64,000 nucleotides of DNA, taken from NCBI GenBank assembly GCA_027485645.1, contig JAIXQR010000001.1:551632-615631 (forward strand), given 5' to 3'. Positions 16,374-23,505 of the stretch are shown one piece after another (within the stretch, counting starts at the first letter, position 1; each line of letters begins with the position of its first letter). A program made the translations under genes and the position numbers. This DNA is from a bacterium. Its GTDB lineage: Bacteria; Armatimonadota; Fimbriimonadia; Fimbriimonadales; Fimbriimonadaceae. The notes beneath the pieces were generated by a model that was not told the origin of the DNA, did not search any database, and saw only the letters and a list, made by a program, of their open reading frames with translations.

Positions 16374-16847
16374 ATGATTCCGACAATGGCTGATGCTCCT
16401 GATCCGTTCCGAGTGAAGATCGAAAAATTGAAGCCATCGCAGTTTCAAACGCTGGCGGTGCATGACAGACATCGAAGGGTTCTCAGCTATTCCAGCAACG
16501 CTCGAATTGCGCATAGCTACAATCTGGAGAGTGCGAGCGCCACGGCACTGATTGAGCTGGGCGAATCGGCCGAAATCGTCTCGGTCGAGGTTCATTACCG
16601 GAAGCTTGGGCCGCAGTTGCCCTTTGAAGCGATCGAAGGAATCCGGAATGTTGAGGGTTCCGTTCAGATGCCGGACTTGGGTCAAGCGGCCTGCGAAGTG
16701 TTTGTGTGGGAGGGTCGCTATCCGTTCGTCGGATTCAACGATGCCGCGCCGGACCTGTTCGTCTCGGGGCACGGACTACTGTTCGCGATTCGGAATCAGC
16801 GGCTCATTGGAATCGGATTCACCGACATCACGGAGCACCGAATCTGA
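16374..16847 (+). CDS. Hypothetical protein, unrecognised
   Basis: About 157 residues from ATG 16374; a GTG at 16320 or ATG 16386 are alternative starts and no Shine-Dalgarno decides. The protein has no signal peptide or membrane segment and alternates predicted strands (VKIEKLK, SVEVHYRKLG, CEVFVWEGRYPFVGF, LLFAIRNQRLIGIGF), suggesting a small beta-rich cytoplasmic fold. I recognise no family. The next gene begins 55 bases downstream. Confidence 0.5.
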   Translation: MIPTMADAPDPFRVKIEKLKPSQFQTLAVHDRHRRVLSYSSNARIAHSYNLESASATALIELGESAEIVSVEVHYRKLGPQLPFEAIEGIRNVEGSVQMPDLGQAACEVFVWEGRYPFVGFNDAAPDLFVSGHGLLFAIRNQRLIGIGFTDITEHRI

Positions 16848-16902
16848 TGGCGTCCCATCGGGCCGTTGTTCGTGCAACAAGGTTCGAGCCCTTCGAAAAG
16901 CG

Positions 16903-17226
16903 ATGATTGTCGATGACATCGAAAAGTCGTATTGGGGGTCTTGGGCGGCGGCACTTGCTGGGCTAGCGGCTTGCTCGGGGATTTTCCTAGCGATTCTGAT
17001 CGGAAACTATCAAAACATCACCGCATCGGGAAAGCTTGTTATCGGCAAGAAGTACTTTCCGCAGAGGATCATCGTCGGCGAGGAGTTGCAACGCATCGTG
17101 GTGGACATGCGGATTCAGATTGCGTGTATGAGCGTACTTACCGCCGCGCTTCTGATCGCGAGCGCGTGGACCGGAATTCTGGCATGGATCGACTACAAGC
17201 GGCGATATGAAGTTGAGCTGGATTGA
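16903..17226 (+). CDS. Small two-TM membrane protein, unrecognised
   Basis: 107 residues from ATG 16903; the frame is open much further upstream but only this part looks protein-like. There are two hydrophobic segments (WAAALAGLAACSGIFLAILI and MSVLTAALLIASAWTGILAW) separated by a charged loop of about 50 residues, with a basic juxtamembrane end (DYKRRYE). Function unknown. Two hairpins follow the stop codon. Confidence 0.5.
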   Translation: MIVDDIEKSYWGSWAAALAGLAACSGIFLAILIGNYQNITASGKLVIGKKYFPQRIIVGEELQRIVVDMRIQIACMSVLTAALLIASAWTGILAWIDYKRRYEVELD

Positions 17227-17251
17227 TCGGCGTTAACGCGGGATCCTGCAT

Positions 17252-17317
17252 CACAGGAGGATGAGCCTGTGCGAGGCCTCACCCCCTGCCCCCTCGTCCA
17301 CCGGAGTGGAGAGGGGG
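17252..17317. repeat. Two adjacent hairpins, one GC-rich palindromic element
   Basis: CACAGG/CCTGTG (17252-17257, 17266-17271) forms a small hairpin. It is followed by a much stronger palindrome at 17289-17317: CCCCCTC and TCCAC pair with GTGGA and GAGGGGG around a CGGA loop with one bulged G. The second element, preceded by a CACCCCCTGCC run, resembles interspersed palindromic repeats found in some GC-rich genomes. Only one copy is present in the window. Confidence 0.5.
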
Positions 17318-17404
17318 TTCACGCGTCCTCGGCTGCGTTCCGAAATTTGGCTATGCGAACTCACTCGGCCCGAGTCAGCTATTTGAGTTTCTGATTGCGG
17401 TTAC

Positions 17405-17905
17405 GTGGATGAAGTTGGGGCGTTAACTCTTGTGAACGGAAAGTGCGCTGGTAGAGCGCTAGACCGTTTATCTAGGAGCAATTTGCTTTACCTTTTAGCC
17501 TTGTCATCCATTCTCGCTTCCGACGACGCGTGGCCGCAGTTTGAGGTGCGGACTGGTAAGTACGTTATTTCGATCTCGCAAGCGGAAGTGAAACGGGACG
17601 TTCATTGTTGGGGATTTGATCCGTACTTTGAAATGCCGGCGACCAAGGTCGGGATCTCCATCATAAAAGAGGGCCAAACGTACTATCCAAGTTTTTCGGC
17701 GTATTCCGACTTGAGCAGTTTGCATGGCGTGGAATGGAAGAAGAGTGGGGACCGGCTGATCGTCACGGGAAAAGGGGGTGACGCGAGCGTCGGGTACTCG
17801 GTGAAGTGGACTTTTCGGAATGGTGCCTTAGTTCGGCGTGAAGTTCGGGCCAGCGAGTTTCCCGAGAATGAGTATGAGATCACGGAATACGTCTATAAAC
17901 CGTAA
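17405..17905 (+). CDS. Hypothetical protein, possibly secreted
   Basis: Up to 166 residues from GTG 17405, but the first 25 or so residues look spurious. A hydrophobic stretch (SNLLYLLALSSILA) could be a signal peptide read from a later TTG start near 17483. The rest is beta-rich (KYVISISQAEVKRDVHCWGF, KVGISIIKEGQTYYPSF, VGYSVKWTFRNGALVRREV). No family recognised. The gene lies among other small orphans. Confidence 0.42.
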   Translation: MDEVGALTLVNGKCAGRALDRLSRSNLLYLLALSSILASDDAWPQFEVRTGKYVISISQAEVKRDVHCWGFDPYFEMPATKVGISIIKEGQTYYPSFSAYSDLSSLHGVEWKKSGDRLIVTGKGGDASVGYSVKWTFRNGALVRREVRASEFPENEYEITEYVYKP

Positions 17906-17910
17906 GAAGA

Positions 17911-17939
17911 TTAAGTCTCGTCGCAAGCTTCGCTAGAAT
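17911..17939 (+). promoter_or_regulatory. Putative promoter of the 17955 gene
   Basis: TTAAGT (17911-17916) and TAGAAT (17934-17939) are separated by 17 bp. The -10 matches five of six consensus positions, the -35 three. Transcription would begin near 17946, only a few bases before the ATG at 17955, giving an almost leaderless message. Confidence 0.35.
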
Positions 17940-17954
17940 CCGCATCTAACTCAA

Positions 17955-18695
17955 ATGTTTCTCCTCTCCCTCTTTCTCCAAGCTCCGACGCAGGCCGAGG
18001 TTTATCCTCGGTTCTTTATGCGGGAGTTGGTGACCGGACCCCAACTCATTGCGGAGCAGCGGCACGATTTGATCTATCGGAAGACCACCGAGCTTCGATA
18101 TGACGACCGGGGGCAGCCGATTCCGCAGTCGCACATCACGCGGCGGTTGGGGTGGTGTACATATGGCGTCACCGAGGGCGAGCACTTTGGGGAGCCTTGC
18201 CGCGTGGTGCGCTGGTACACGCGGTACAAGCCGGAAAGTGGAGACGCGGATGCGGATGTGGAGCATCGGTTCTATGTGACCCCCGAGGGCAAGATTCTTC
18301 GGCAGGTTTCACGATCGACCTATCCCAAGCCACGGTTGGCGAACATTTTGGTGACCGACGCCGGGCTGCAGGTGATGGTCTCGGATGCCGACGGTAATCG
18401 CGGTTTCGATCTGGAACTTGCCGACCTGAAGCCTTACGTCAACGCCTTTGTGCCGTACGAAAGCGGAACGAAGGAGGTGGTTCTTTACGATCCATTTCGC
18501 AACGGACTCTCCCGGTTCACGGTGTCGCTGGCATCGTATTTCACCGACAGTTGGGACGGGCGGCGGTACAAGGGAAAGTCGTACGCGATCGACAAAGGAA
18601 AGCTGTACTTGACCGATTCTGGGAAGCCGTATCGGTGTGAGCTCAGCGAGTTTGTGGGCTTTGAACCGTTTGTCGAAGGATTACGTTCTAAATAG
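17955..18695 (+). CDS. Hypothetical secreted protein
   Basis: 246 residues with a short N-terminal signal-like segment (MFLLSLFLQAPTQAE). The mature part is beta-rich and polar, with several aromatic strands (LGWCTYGVTEGEHFGEPCRVV, VEHRFYVTPEGKILRQVSRS). I recognise no domain. It may be a lipid- or carbohydrate-binding periplasmic protein, but that is only a guess. The small membrane-protein gene begins one base after its stop. Confidence 0.6.
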   Translation: MFLLSLFLQAPTQAEVYPRFFMRELVTGPQLIAEQRHDLIYRKTTELRYDDRGQPIPQSHITRRLGWCTYGVTEGEHFGEPCRVVRWYTRYKPESGDADADVEHRFYVTPEGKILRQVSRSTYPKPRLANILVTDAGLQVMVSDADGNRGFDLELADLKPYVNAFVPYESGTKEVVLYDPFRNGLSRFTVSLASYFTDSWDGRRYKGKSYAIDKGKLYLTDSGKPYRCELSEFVGFEPFVEGLRSK

Positions 18696-18696
18696 T

Positions 18697-18873
18697 ATGA
18701 ATCCGGTTTTTAAGGCGATCCTTGGCTTGGGCGGTGGCGCGCTGATGGGCTATGGCTACCACATGACCATGCGTTGCACCGGAAGCGTCTGCATCAACTC
18801 GCGGATTCCGGCGGTGCCGATCGGCGTTATGGCGGTTATCGGTCTGCTCGTCGCCCTGAACTCGCGGCCCTGA
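18697..18873 (+). CDS. Small membrane protein, DUF6132-like
   Basis: 58 residues from ATG 18697, one base after the preceding stop. There are two membrane helices (VFKAILGLGGGALMGYGYH and PIGVMAVIGLLVAL) joined by a loop with two cysteines (RCTGSVCINSRIP). The spacing of Cys, Gly and the short turn resembles DUF6132 proteins (C-x-S-G-x-C-x-I-T-S-N-P), which often sit near rhodanese genes; none is adjacent here. The family assignment is tentative. Confidence 0.5.
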   Translation: MNPVFKAILGLGGGALMGYGYHMTMRCTGSVCINSRIPAVPIGVMAVIGLLVALNSRP

Positions 18874-18874
18874 T

Positions 18875-19706
18875 TTAGTCGATCCCGAGTTCGGTCAGCT
18901 CGGCAGCGATTGCGGCCTTGTCGAAGTGTCGGCTTTCGATCGGGAAAAGGAATCCGTTGTTTCCCGGCCAAAGCTGGCTTTCGTTGAAGCCCTTGTTTCC
19001 GGTGCTGATGTTCACATGTGCAAAAGCGGATCCAGAAAGCCCAAGCGCGTCTGGCATGAGGTAGCCCTGGAGAGTGCGGCTGGAGTCAAAGATGCCGGAG
19101 ATCCCTTTTCCTATTGCGGAAGTGCCCTTGCTGGCGACGGTCACCGCTTTGGTAGCTTGAATCGTATAGGTTCCGCCGACTCCGCGCACTCGGGCGTTCA
19201 GTGGCTTTGAGTCGGTCGGTAGCAAACGAATGGCGTAAACCGGATTGGTGAGCTTCGGCAAGACCGCGGGTACGAGGGCTGACTTTCCTTCGGCAAGAAG
19301 GTGAAACGCGGTGACCTCGTCTGGCACGAGATGATTTCGTAGCTCAAAGCGCCAAGGCTTATCGGGGAAATTGCCGTGGACGGTGCCTACCAGAGCGTCT
19401 CCGTTCGGCAAGGCGCGAAGCTGCATTACGATGTTGCCGTTGATGTCTCGGGAGATGAAGTCGTAGCGAGTGCAGCGACCATCTAGGTCATACGTCGCGG
19501 CAGAAGTGTTGTAGAGGTCCGCGTTGGCAGAAACGGCCGGGTTGTCTTGCCAATGGGCGATGATTCGCGTTCCATCGGCAGACTCCTTTTTGATTCGATG
19601 CACGACGGCGATCATCTCGTCCGCCCGCATCTGCGCGCTGGCAAACCAGCCGAGCGACTGGTACGTCGTTGTCCCTGCTGCGAGCGCCATTAGTGCGGTA
19701 ATCATC
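18875..19706 (-). CDS. Hypothetical exported protein
   Basis: 277 residues from ATG 19706, supported by GGGTTGAG directly upstream on the minus strand. The frame extends further into argS but the extra sequence is a low-complexity shadow. The N-terminus MITALMALAAGTTTYQSLGW looks like a signal peptide. The body resembles outer-membrane lipoprotein-sorting (LolA-like) proteins in layout: ADEMIAVVHRIKK, then alternating strands (GDALVGTVHGNFPDKPWRFELRN). That resemblance is weak. It lies 31 bases downstream of the argS stop on the same strand. Confidence 0.55.
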
Positions 19707-19737
19707 TCAACCCTAATGTATTGACGCGCTGAATTGA

Positions 19738-21579
19738 CTAAGAAGTTGGGGCTTCTTGAGCTGCGCGTTCCATTCTTTCCGGCGCCGAAATTCCCAGCAA
19801 GTCCAAGGCGGCTTGGAGGGCGTTTTTGGTAAGGCGGCAGAGGTCGAGGCGAGCTCGGCTGAGCTCCGGCTGTTCCGGTTGCACCACGCGACAAGCGTCG
19901 TAGAAGTGGTGGAACAGGCGCGCTAGTTCGACCACGTAGGTGGTGAGGCGATGCACGCCGTAATCCTTGGCGCAACGCTCGACTTCCCACGGCAGGTCGA
20001 GAATTTTCTTGATCAGGACGCCTTCGCGTGGGTGGACAAGGAGGGCATGGTCGGCGCTTCCAGCTTCGATTTCCCCGGCTCGGGCGAGCACAGAGCAGAT
20101 TCGGGCGTGGGCGTATTGGGCGTAGAACACCGGGTTTTCGTCGCTTTGGCGGGCAGCGAGGTCGAGGTCGAAGTCCATCGCGGTGTCGTGGCTTCGCATC
20201 AGATAGAAGAAGCGGGTGACGTCGCGGCCGATGCGCTGCTGTTCTTCAGCGTCCGCGTTTGGCGCGGTGCTCTGGCCGATCTCGTTGATGAGGTCGATGA
20301 GGGCGTAGATGTTGCCATCGCGCTTGCGCATCGGCGCGGGCTTGCCTTCTTTTAGGAACCGGACGACCTGGAAGATGACGACTTCCAGCTTCTCGCGAGC
20401 GGTGGCGGTGGCCTCTTCGTCGGTTTGGTCGGTGGTCTGGAGCAGGGCGGCAACAACGGCGTTTAGGCGGCCGATGTAGCCGTGGTGATCTGGGCCAAGG
20501 ACGGTGATGAGCTTGTTCGCGTTGGCGGGGCGATTGAACTTGTCCGCGTGGTAGGCGACGTCGCTGGAGATGTAGGTCAGGCGGCCATCGCGTCGGCGAA
20601 GCACGCGGTCTTGGTCGTCGCCGAATTTGGTGCTGCGGAGCCAAAGAGTCTTCCCGCTACCCTCGGCGTCGTCTTCATCCTTCACCGTCTCCTGCGGCTC
20701 GATCTCGGTTTCTTCGACTTTGCCCTTAACGATTTTGACTTTGGTGCGGAACGGCTGATCGTCGGCGACGCCTTTCGCGGTGAGTTCGTCGAGGCGCTGG
20801 GCGACGACGCCGGAGTCGTGGAGCGACTGTTCGGAGAACCAAGTGTCGAAGGTGACGCCGAAGGTCGCGAGATCGCGGGCCTGGGCTTGGAGCATCAGGT
20901 CTTGGCTTGCGAGCTTAACGTCTGCAGGAATCGTTCCTTTCAAGGCTTCGGCGACAGCCACGACATAGTCGCCTTTGTAGCCGTTATCCGGTACCGGCTC
21001 GCCTCGGAGCAGGGCGGCGACGGACTCGGCGAATAGGCGCATCTGCTCGCTGTTCACGCCATCGTTGATGTAGTACTCGCGGTGGACTTCGTTTCCGGCG
21101 GCGGCGAGGACGTTGCAGAGAGCCGAACCGAAGGCGGCACCGCGACCGGAGCCGATGGTGATCGGTCCGTTCGGGTTGACAGAAACGAATTCGACGTTGA
21201 TCTTCTTGCCTTCGGGCTGCGGGCTACGGGTAAGGTCTTTGGTGCCGAGTCCAAGCGCCGGGGTGACATAGGCGGCAATGGCGGTTGGCTTCAGGCGCAG
21301 GTTCAAAAAGCCGGGGCCCGCGACTTCGACGTCGTCCAAAGTGCTGCCACCGTCGGCCTCAAGGATTGCGGTTCGCAGAGCTTCGCCGAGCTGGCGCGGA
21401 TTCATTCCGGCCGCCTTGCTGGCGACCATGGCGAGGTTGCAGGCGAAGTCGCCGTGCTCGAGCTGCTTGGTGTCGGAGATTTCCGGTCGAAAATCGGCCA
21501 GGACCGTCGGAAGAGTTCCGGCAGAAATTTGAGCGGCCACGGCGCGCGCGATGAGGCTTTGAAGGTCGTTGCGAAGCAA
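19738..21579 (-). CDS. argS: Arginyl-tRNA synthetase
   Basis: Charges tRNA-Arg with arginine. Domain order is normal: an N-terminal additional domain (1-110), the catalytic core (EFVSVNPNGPITIGSGRGAA), and a DALR anticodon-binding domain at the C-terminus (VELARLFHHFYDACRV). Length 613. The HIGH signature, usually H-x-G-H or similar in this enzyme, reads T-I-G-S here, so both histidines are replaced. The KMSK-equivalent loop is PMRKRDGN. The rest of the fold is well kept, so I still call it ArgRS. It diverges from the epimerase gene, 45 bases away. Confidence 0.93.
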   Translation of the reverse strand: MLRNDLQSLIARAVAAQISAGTLPTVLADFRPEISDTKQLEHGDFACNLAMVASKAAGMNPRQLGEALRTAILEADGGSTLDDVEVAGPGFLNLRLKPTAIAAYVTPALGLGTKDLTRSPQPEGKKINVEFVSVNPNGPITIGSGRGAAFGSALCNVLAAAGNEVHREYYINDGVNSEQMRLFAESVAALLRGEPVPDNGYKGDYVVAVAEALKGTIPADVKLASQDLMLQAQARDLATFGVTFDTWFSEQSLHDSGVVAQRLDELTAKGVADDQPFRTKVKIVKGKVEETEIEPQETVKDEDDAEGSGKTLWLRSTKFGDDQDRVLRRRDGRLTYISSDVAYHADKFNRPANANKLITVLGPDHHGYIGRLNAVVAALLQTTDQTDEEATATAREKLEVVIFQVVRFLKEGKPAPMRKRDGNIYALIDLINEIGQSTAPNADAEEQQRIGRDVTRFFYLMRSHDTAMDFDLDLAARQSDENPVFYAQYAHARICSVLARAGEIEAGSADHALLVHPREGVLIKKILDLPWEVERCAKDYGVHRLTTYVVELARLFHHFYDACRVVQPEQPELSRARLDLCRLTKNALQAALDLLGISAPERMERAAQEAPTS

Positions 21580-21624
21580 GTCAGAGAGGGTACCGGAAGC
21601 CTAGGAAACGGTAGCCTGAGGACG

Positions 21625-22500
21625 ATGAAAATTCTGGTGACGGGCGGCTCGGGCAGGCTTGGAAAGTATGTGATGGAAGAGCTTGCGGCGGCTGGTCACT
21701 GGGCCATCAATGTGGACAAGAACCCCGGCGAATCGCGCCGTTGGGGCAACTACATTGGGGTTGACCTGAGCAATGCGGGGCAGATTTACGACGTGATGCT
21801 GGAGGTCAAGCCAGACGCGGTGGTTCACCTTGCCGCGGACCCTCGGGCGGGTTACGTTCCGCGGAATCATCAGTTCGTGTCGAACGTCGGCATGACGCAC
21901 AGCGTGATGATGGCGGCGGGGGATCTCGGAGTGAAACGGATTGTGTACGCGAGTTCGGAGCAGGCGAATGGCTGGTCTTCGGGCAACTTGTGTCCGCCTC
22001 GGTTTCCTTTTGGAGAAGAAGACATGACCCGTCCACGAAGTGCTTATGCGCTGAGCAAGTTGATGGGCGAAGAGATCGCAGAGAGCATCGTCGCGACGTA
22101 CCCAGACACGTCGGCGGTGAGCTTGCGCATTAACTTCATTACCGTGCCGGAGGATAGCGAATGGATTGAAAAGCGCGCGGGGCACTGGCCCGGCGGGCAC
22201 ACGAACCTTTGGGCCTACCTCGATGCGCGAGACGCGGCGACGGCCTTTCGATTGGCAGTTGAAGCACCTCGCGAGGTGCTGGGGCACGGGCATCGGGCGT
22301 ACATGGTGGCGGCGGCGGACAACCTCACGACCTTCGAGACTCGAGACGCAATCAGCCGATTTTTCGGTCCGGAGATCGAGGTTTCGCCGGAACTTGATGT
22401 GTTTGGTTCGACCGTCGACTGCGCGCGGATTACAAAAGACCTAGGCTGGCGCCCGGTTCACTCCTGGCGGAATGCCTTAAGCCCGCAAAGCGTTGAATAG
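21625..22500 (+). CDS. NAD-dependent epimerase/dehydratase (extended SDR)
   Basis: 291-residue extended short-chain dehydrogenase/reductase, probably acting on a nucleotide sugar or sugar acid. The N-terminal nucleotide-binding motif GGSGRLG, a VVHLAADP strand, the catalytic YALSK (Y-x-x-x-K) and the upstream SSEQ serine are all visible. ATG 21625 with GAGGA just upstream is preferred. The frame is open far upstream through the argS complement, but only from 21625 is it protein-like. The gene is followed within four bases by htpX. Exact substrate unknown. Confidence 0.85.
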   Translation: MKILVTGGSGRLGKYVMEELAAAGHWAINVDKNPGESRRWGNYIGVDLSNAGQIYDVMLEVKPDAVVHLAADPRAGYVPRNHQFVSNVGMTHSVMMAAGDLGVKRIVYASSEQANGWSSGNLCPPRFPFGEEDMTRPRSAYALSKLMGEEIAESIVATYPDTSAVSLRINFITVPEDSEWIEKRAGHWPGGHTNLWAYLDARDAATAFRLAVEAPREVLGHGHRAYMVAAADNLTTFETRDAISRFFGPEIEVSPELDVFGSTVDCARITKDLGWRPVHSWRNALSPQSVE

Positions 22501-22503
22501 CGC

Positions 22504-23346
22504 ATGAACTTCCTTAAAACGGGAATCTTGATGGCAATCTTCGGTGGCCTCGCGGTTGTCGTTGGGCGTTACTTCTTCGGTCTGCAAGGCGCAGTGATTG
22601 GCCTCGGCGCGGCGGTGCTGTTCCAGAGCATTGCGTACTTCAACGGGCACAAAATGGCGATTCGAATGGCGCACGGTGTGGCGTTCGAAGATCTTGATCC
22701 ACGAACGCAGAATCAACTAGCATGGCTTTCGGCGGCGAACGAGACGTTCTCTCAGCGAGCAGGAATTCCTGCGCCGAAGCTGTACATCTCACCAGACCCC
22801 CAGCCGAATGCCTTTGCAGCGGGCCGGAACCCAAGCGTTGCGGTGGTTTGCTTCAACGAAGGGCTGCTGAACTTAATGCCGCGCGATCAGGTGATCGCGG
22901 TGTTGGCACACGAGCTTGGCCACGTGAAGAACCGCGACAGCTTGCTGATGACGGTAACGGCGGCGTTTGCGACCTTCATTAGCTTTTTGGCGCAGTTGGC
23001 CTGGCTCATTCCGCGGGGCGACAACGAGGAGCGGAACCCGATTGTCGACCTTCTGATGATGGTTTTGGCCCCGATCACCGCGACGGTGATTCAGATGGCG
23101 ATTTCGCGAACGCGTGAATTCGGGGCGGATCGCGCGGCGGCGGATTTGATCGGTTCGCCTCAGCCCATGATCTCCGCGCTCAGATCGCTGGAGCGGGGAA
23201 CGGAGCGTATTCCTAGCGCGACGGCACAGACCGCTAGTGCTCATATGTACATTGCTTCGCCGTTCTCGGGAGGCGGGTTGATGAAGCTGTTCATGACCCA
23301 TCCACCGATCGAAGAACGGGTCCGGGCGCTGCAAACGGCCTCGTAA
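22504..23346 (+). CDS. htpX: Membrane zinc metalloprotease HtpX (M48)
   Basis: Inner-membrane endopeptidase involved in quality control of membrane proteins. Two N-terminal membrane helices (about 5-45), the zinc-binding HELGH at 136-140, two more hydrophobic segments (about 148-172 and 185-205), and the third zinc ligand in EFGADRAAADL. The C-terminal LFMTHPPIEERVRAL is typical. Length (280) is normal. A terminator-like hairpin follows, separating it from the pilus operon. Confidence 0.93.
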   Translation: MNFLKTGILMAIFGGLAVVVGRYFFGLQGAVIGLGAAVLFQSIAYFNGHKMAIRMAHGVAFEDLDPRTQNQLAWLSAANETFSQRAGIPAPKLYISPDPQPNAFAAGRNPSVAVVCFNEGLLNLMPRDQVIAVLAHELGHVKNRDSLLMTVTAAFATFISFLAQLAWLIPRGDNEERNPIVDLLMMVLAPITATVIQMAISRTREFGADRAAADLIGSPQPMISALRSLERGTERIPSATAQTASAHMYIASPFSGGGLMKLFMTHPPIEERVRALQTAS

Positions 23347-23376
23347 ACGGGCGAGCGTACGTAAGCGAAGGAGAAA

Positions 23377-23404
23377 ACGCGTCGGAATGAACGTTCCGGC
23401 GCGT
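23377..23404 (+). terminator. Terminator-like hairpin after htpX
   Basis: An 11-bp stem, ACGCGTCGGAA (23377-23387) with TTCCGGCGCGT (23394-23404), containing one G-U pair and a 6-base loop. It is followed by the T-rich tail TCATTTCGTCTTATTT. Its 5' flank is A-rich, so it could act weakly in both directions. Confidence 0.6.
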
Positions 23405-23432
23405 TCATTTCGTCTTATTTGCACCCAACCCA

Positions 23433-23461
23433 TAGGCAGAGCGGGACCTTTGGTCTACAAT
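23433..23461 (+). promoter_or_regulatory. Putative promoter of pilB-pilT-pilC
   Basis: TAGGCA (23433-23438) and TACAAT (23456-23461) have 17-bp spacing. The -10 matches five and the -35 four of six consensus positions. It lies just after the htpX terminator and about 45 bases before the pilB start, a plausible operon promoter. Confidence 0.45.
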
Positions 23462-23505
23462 CAAAACTCGCTTGGGGAGCGTTCGGCTGCGTTTGTGGCC
23501 GAGGT

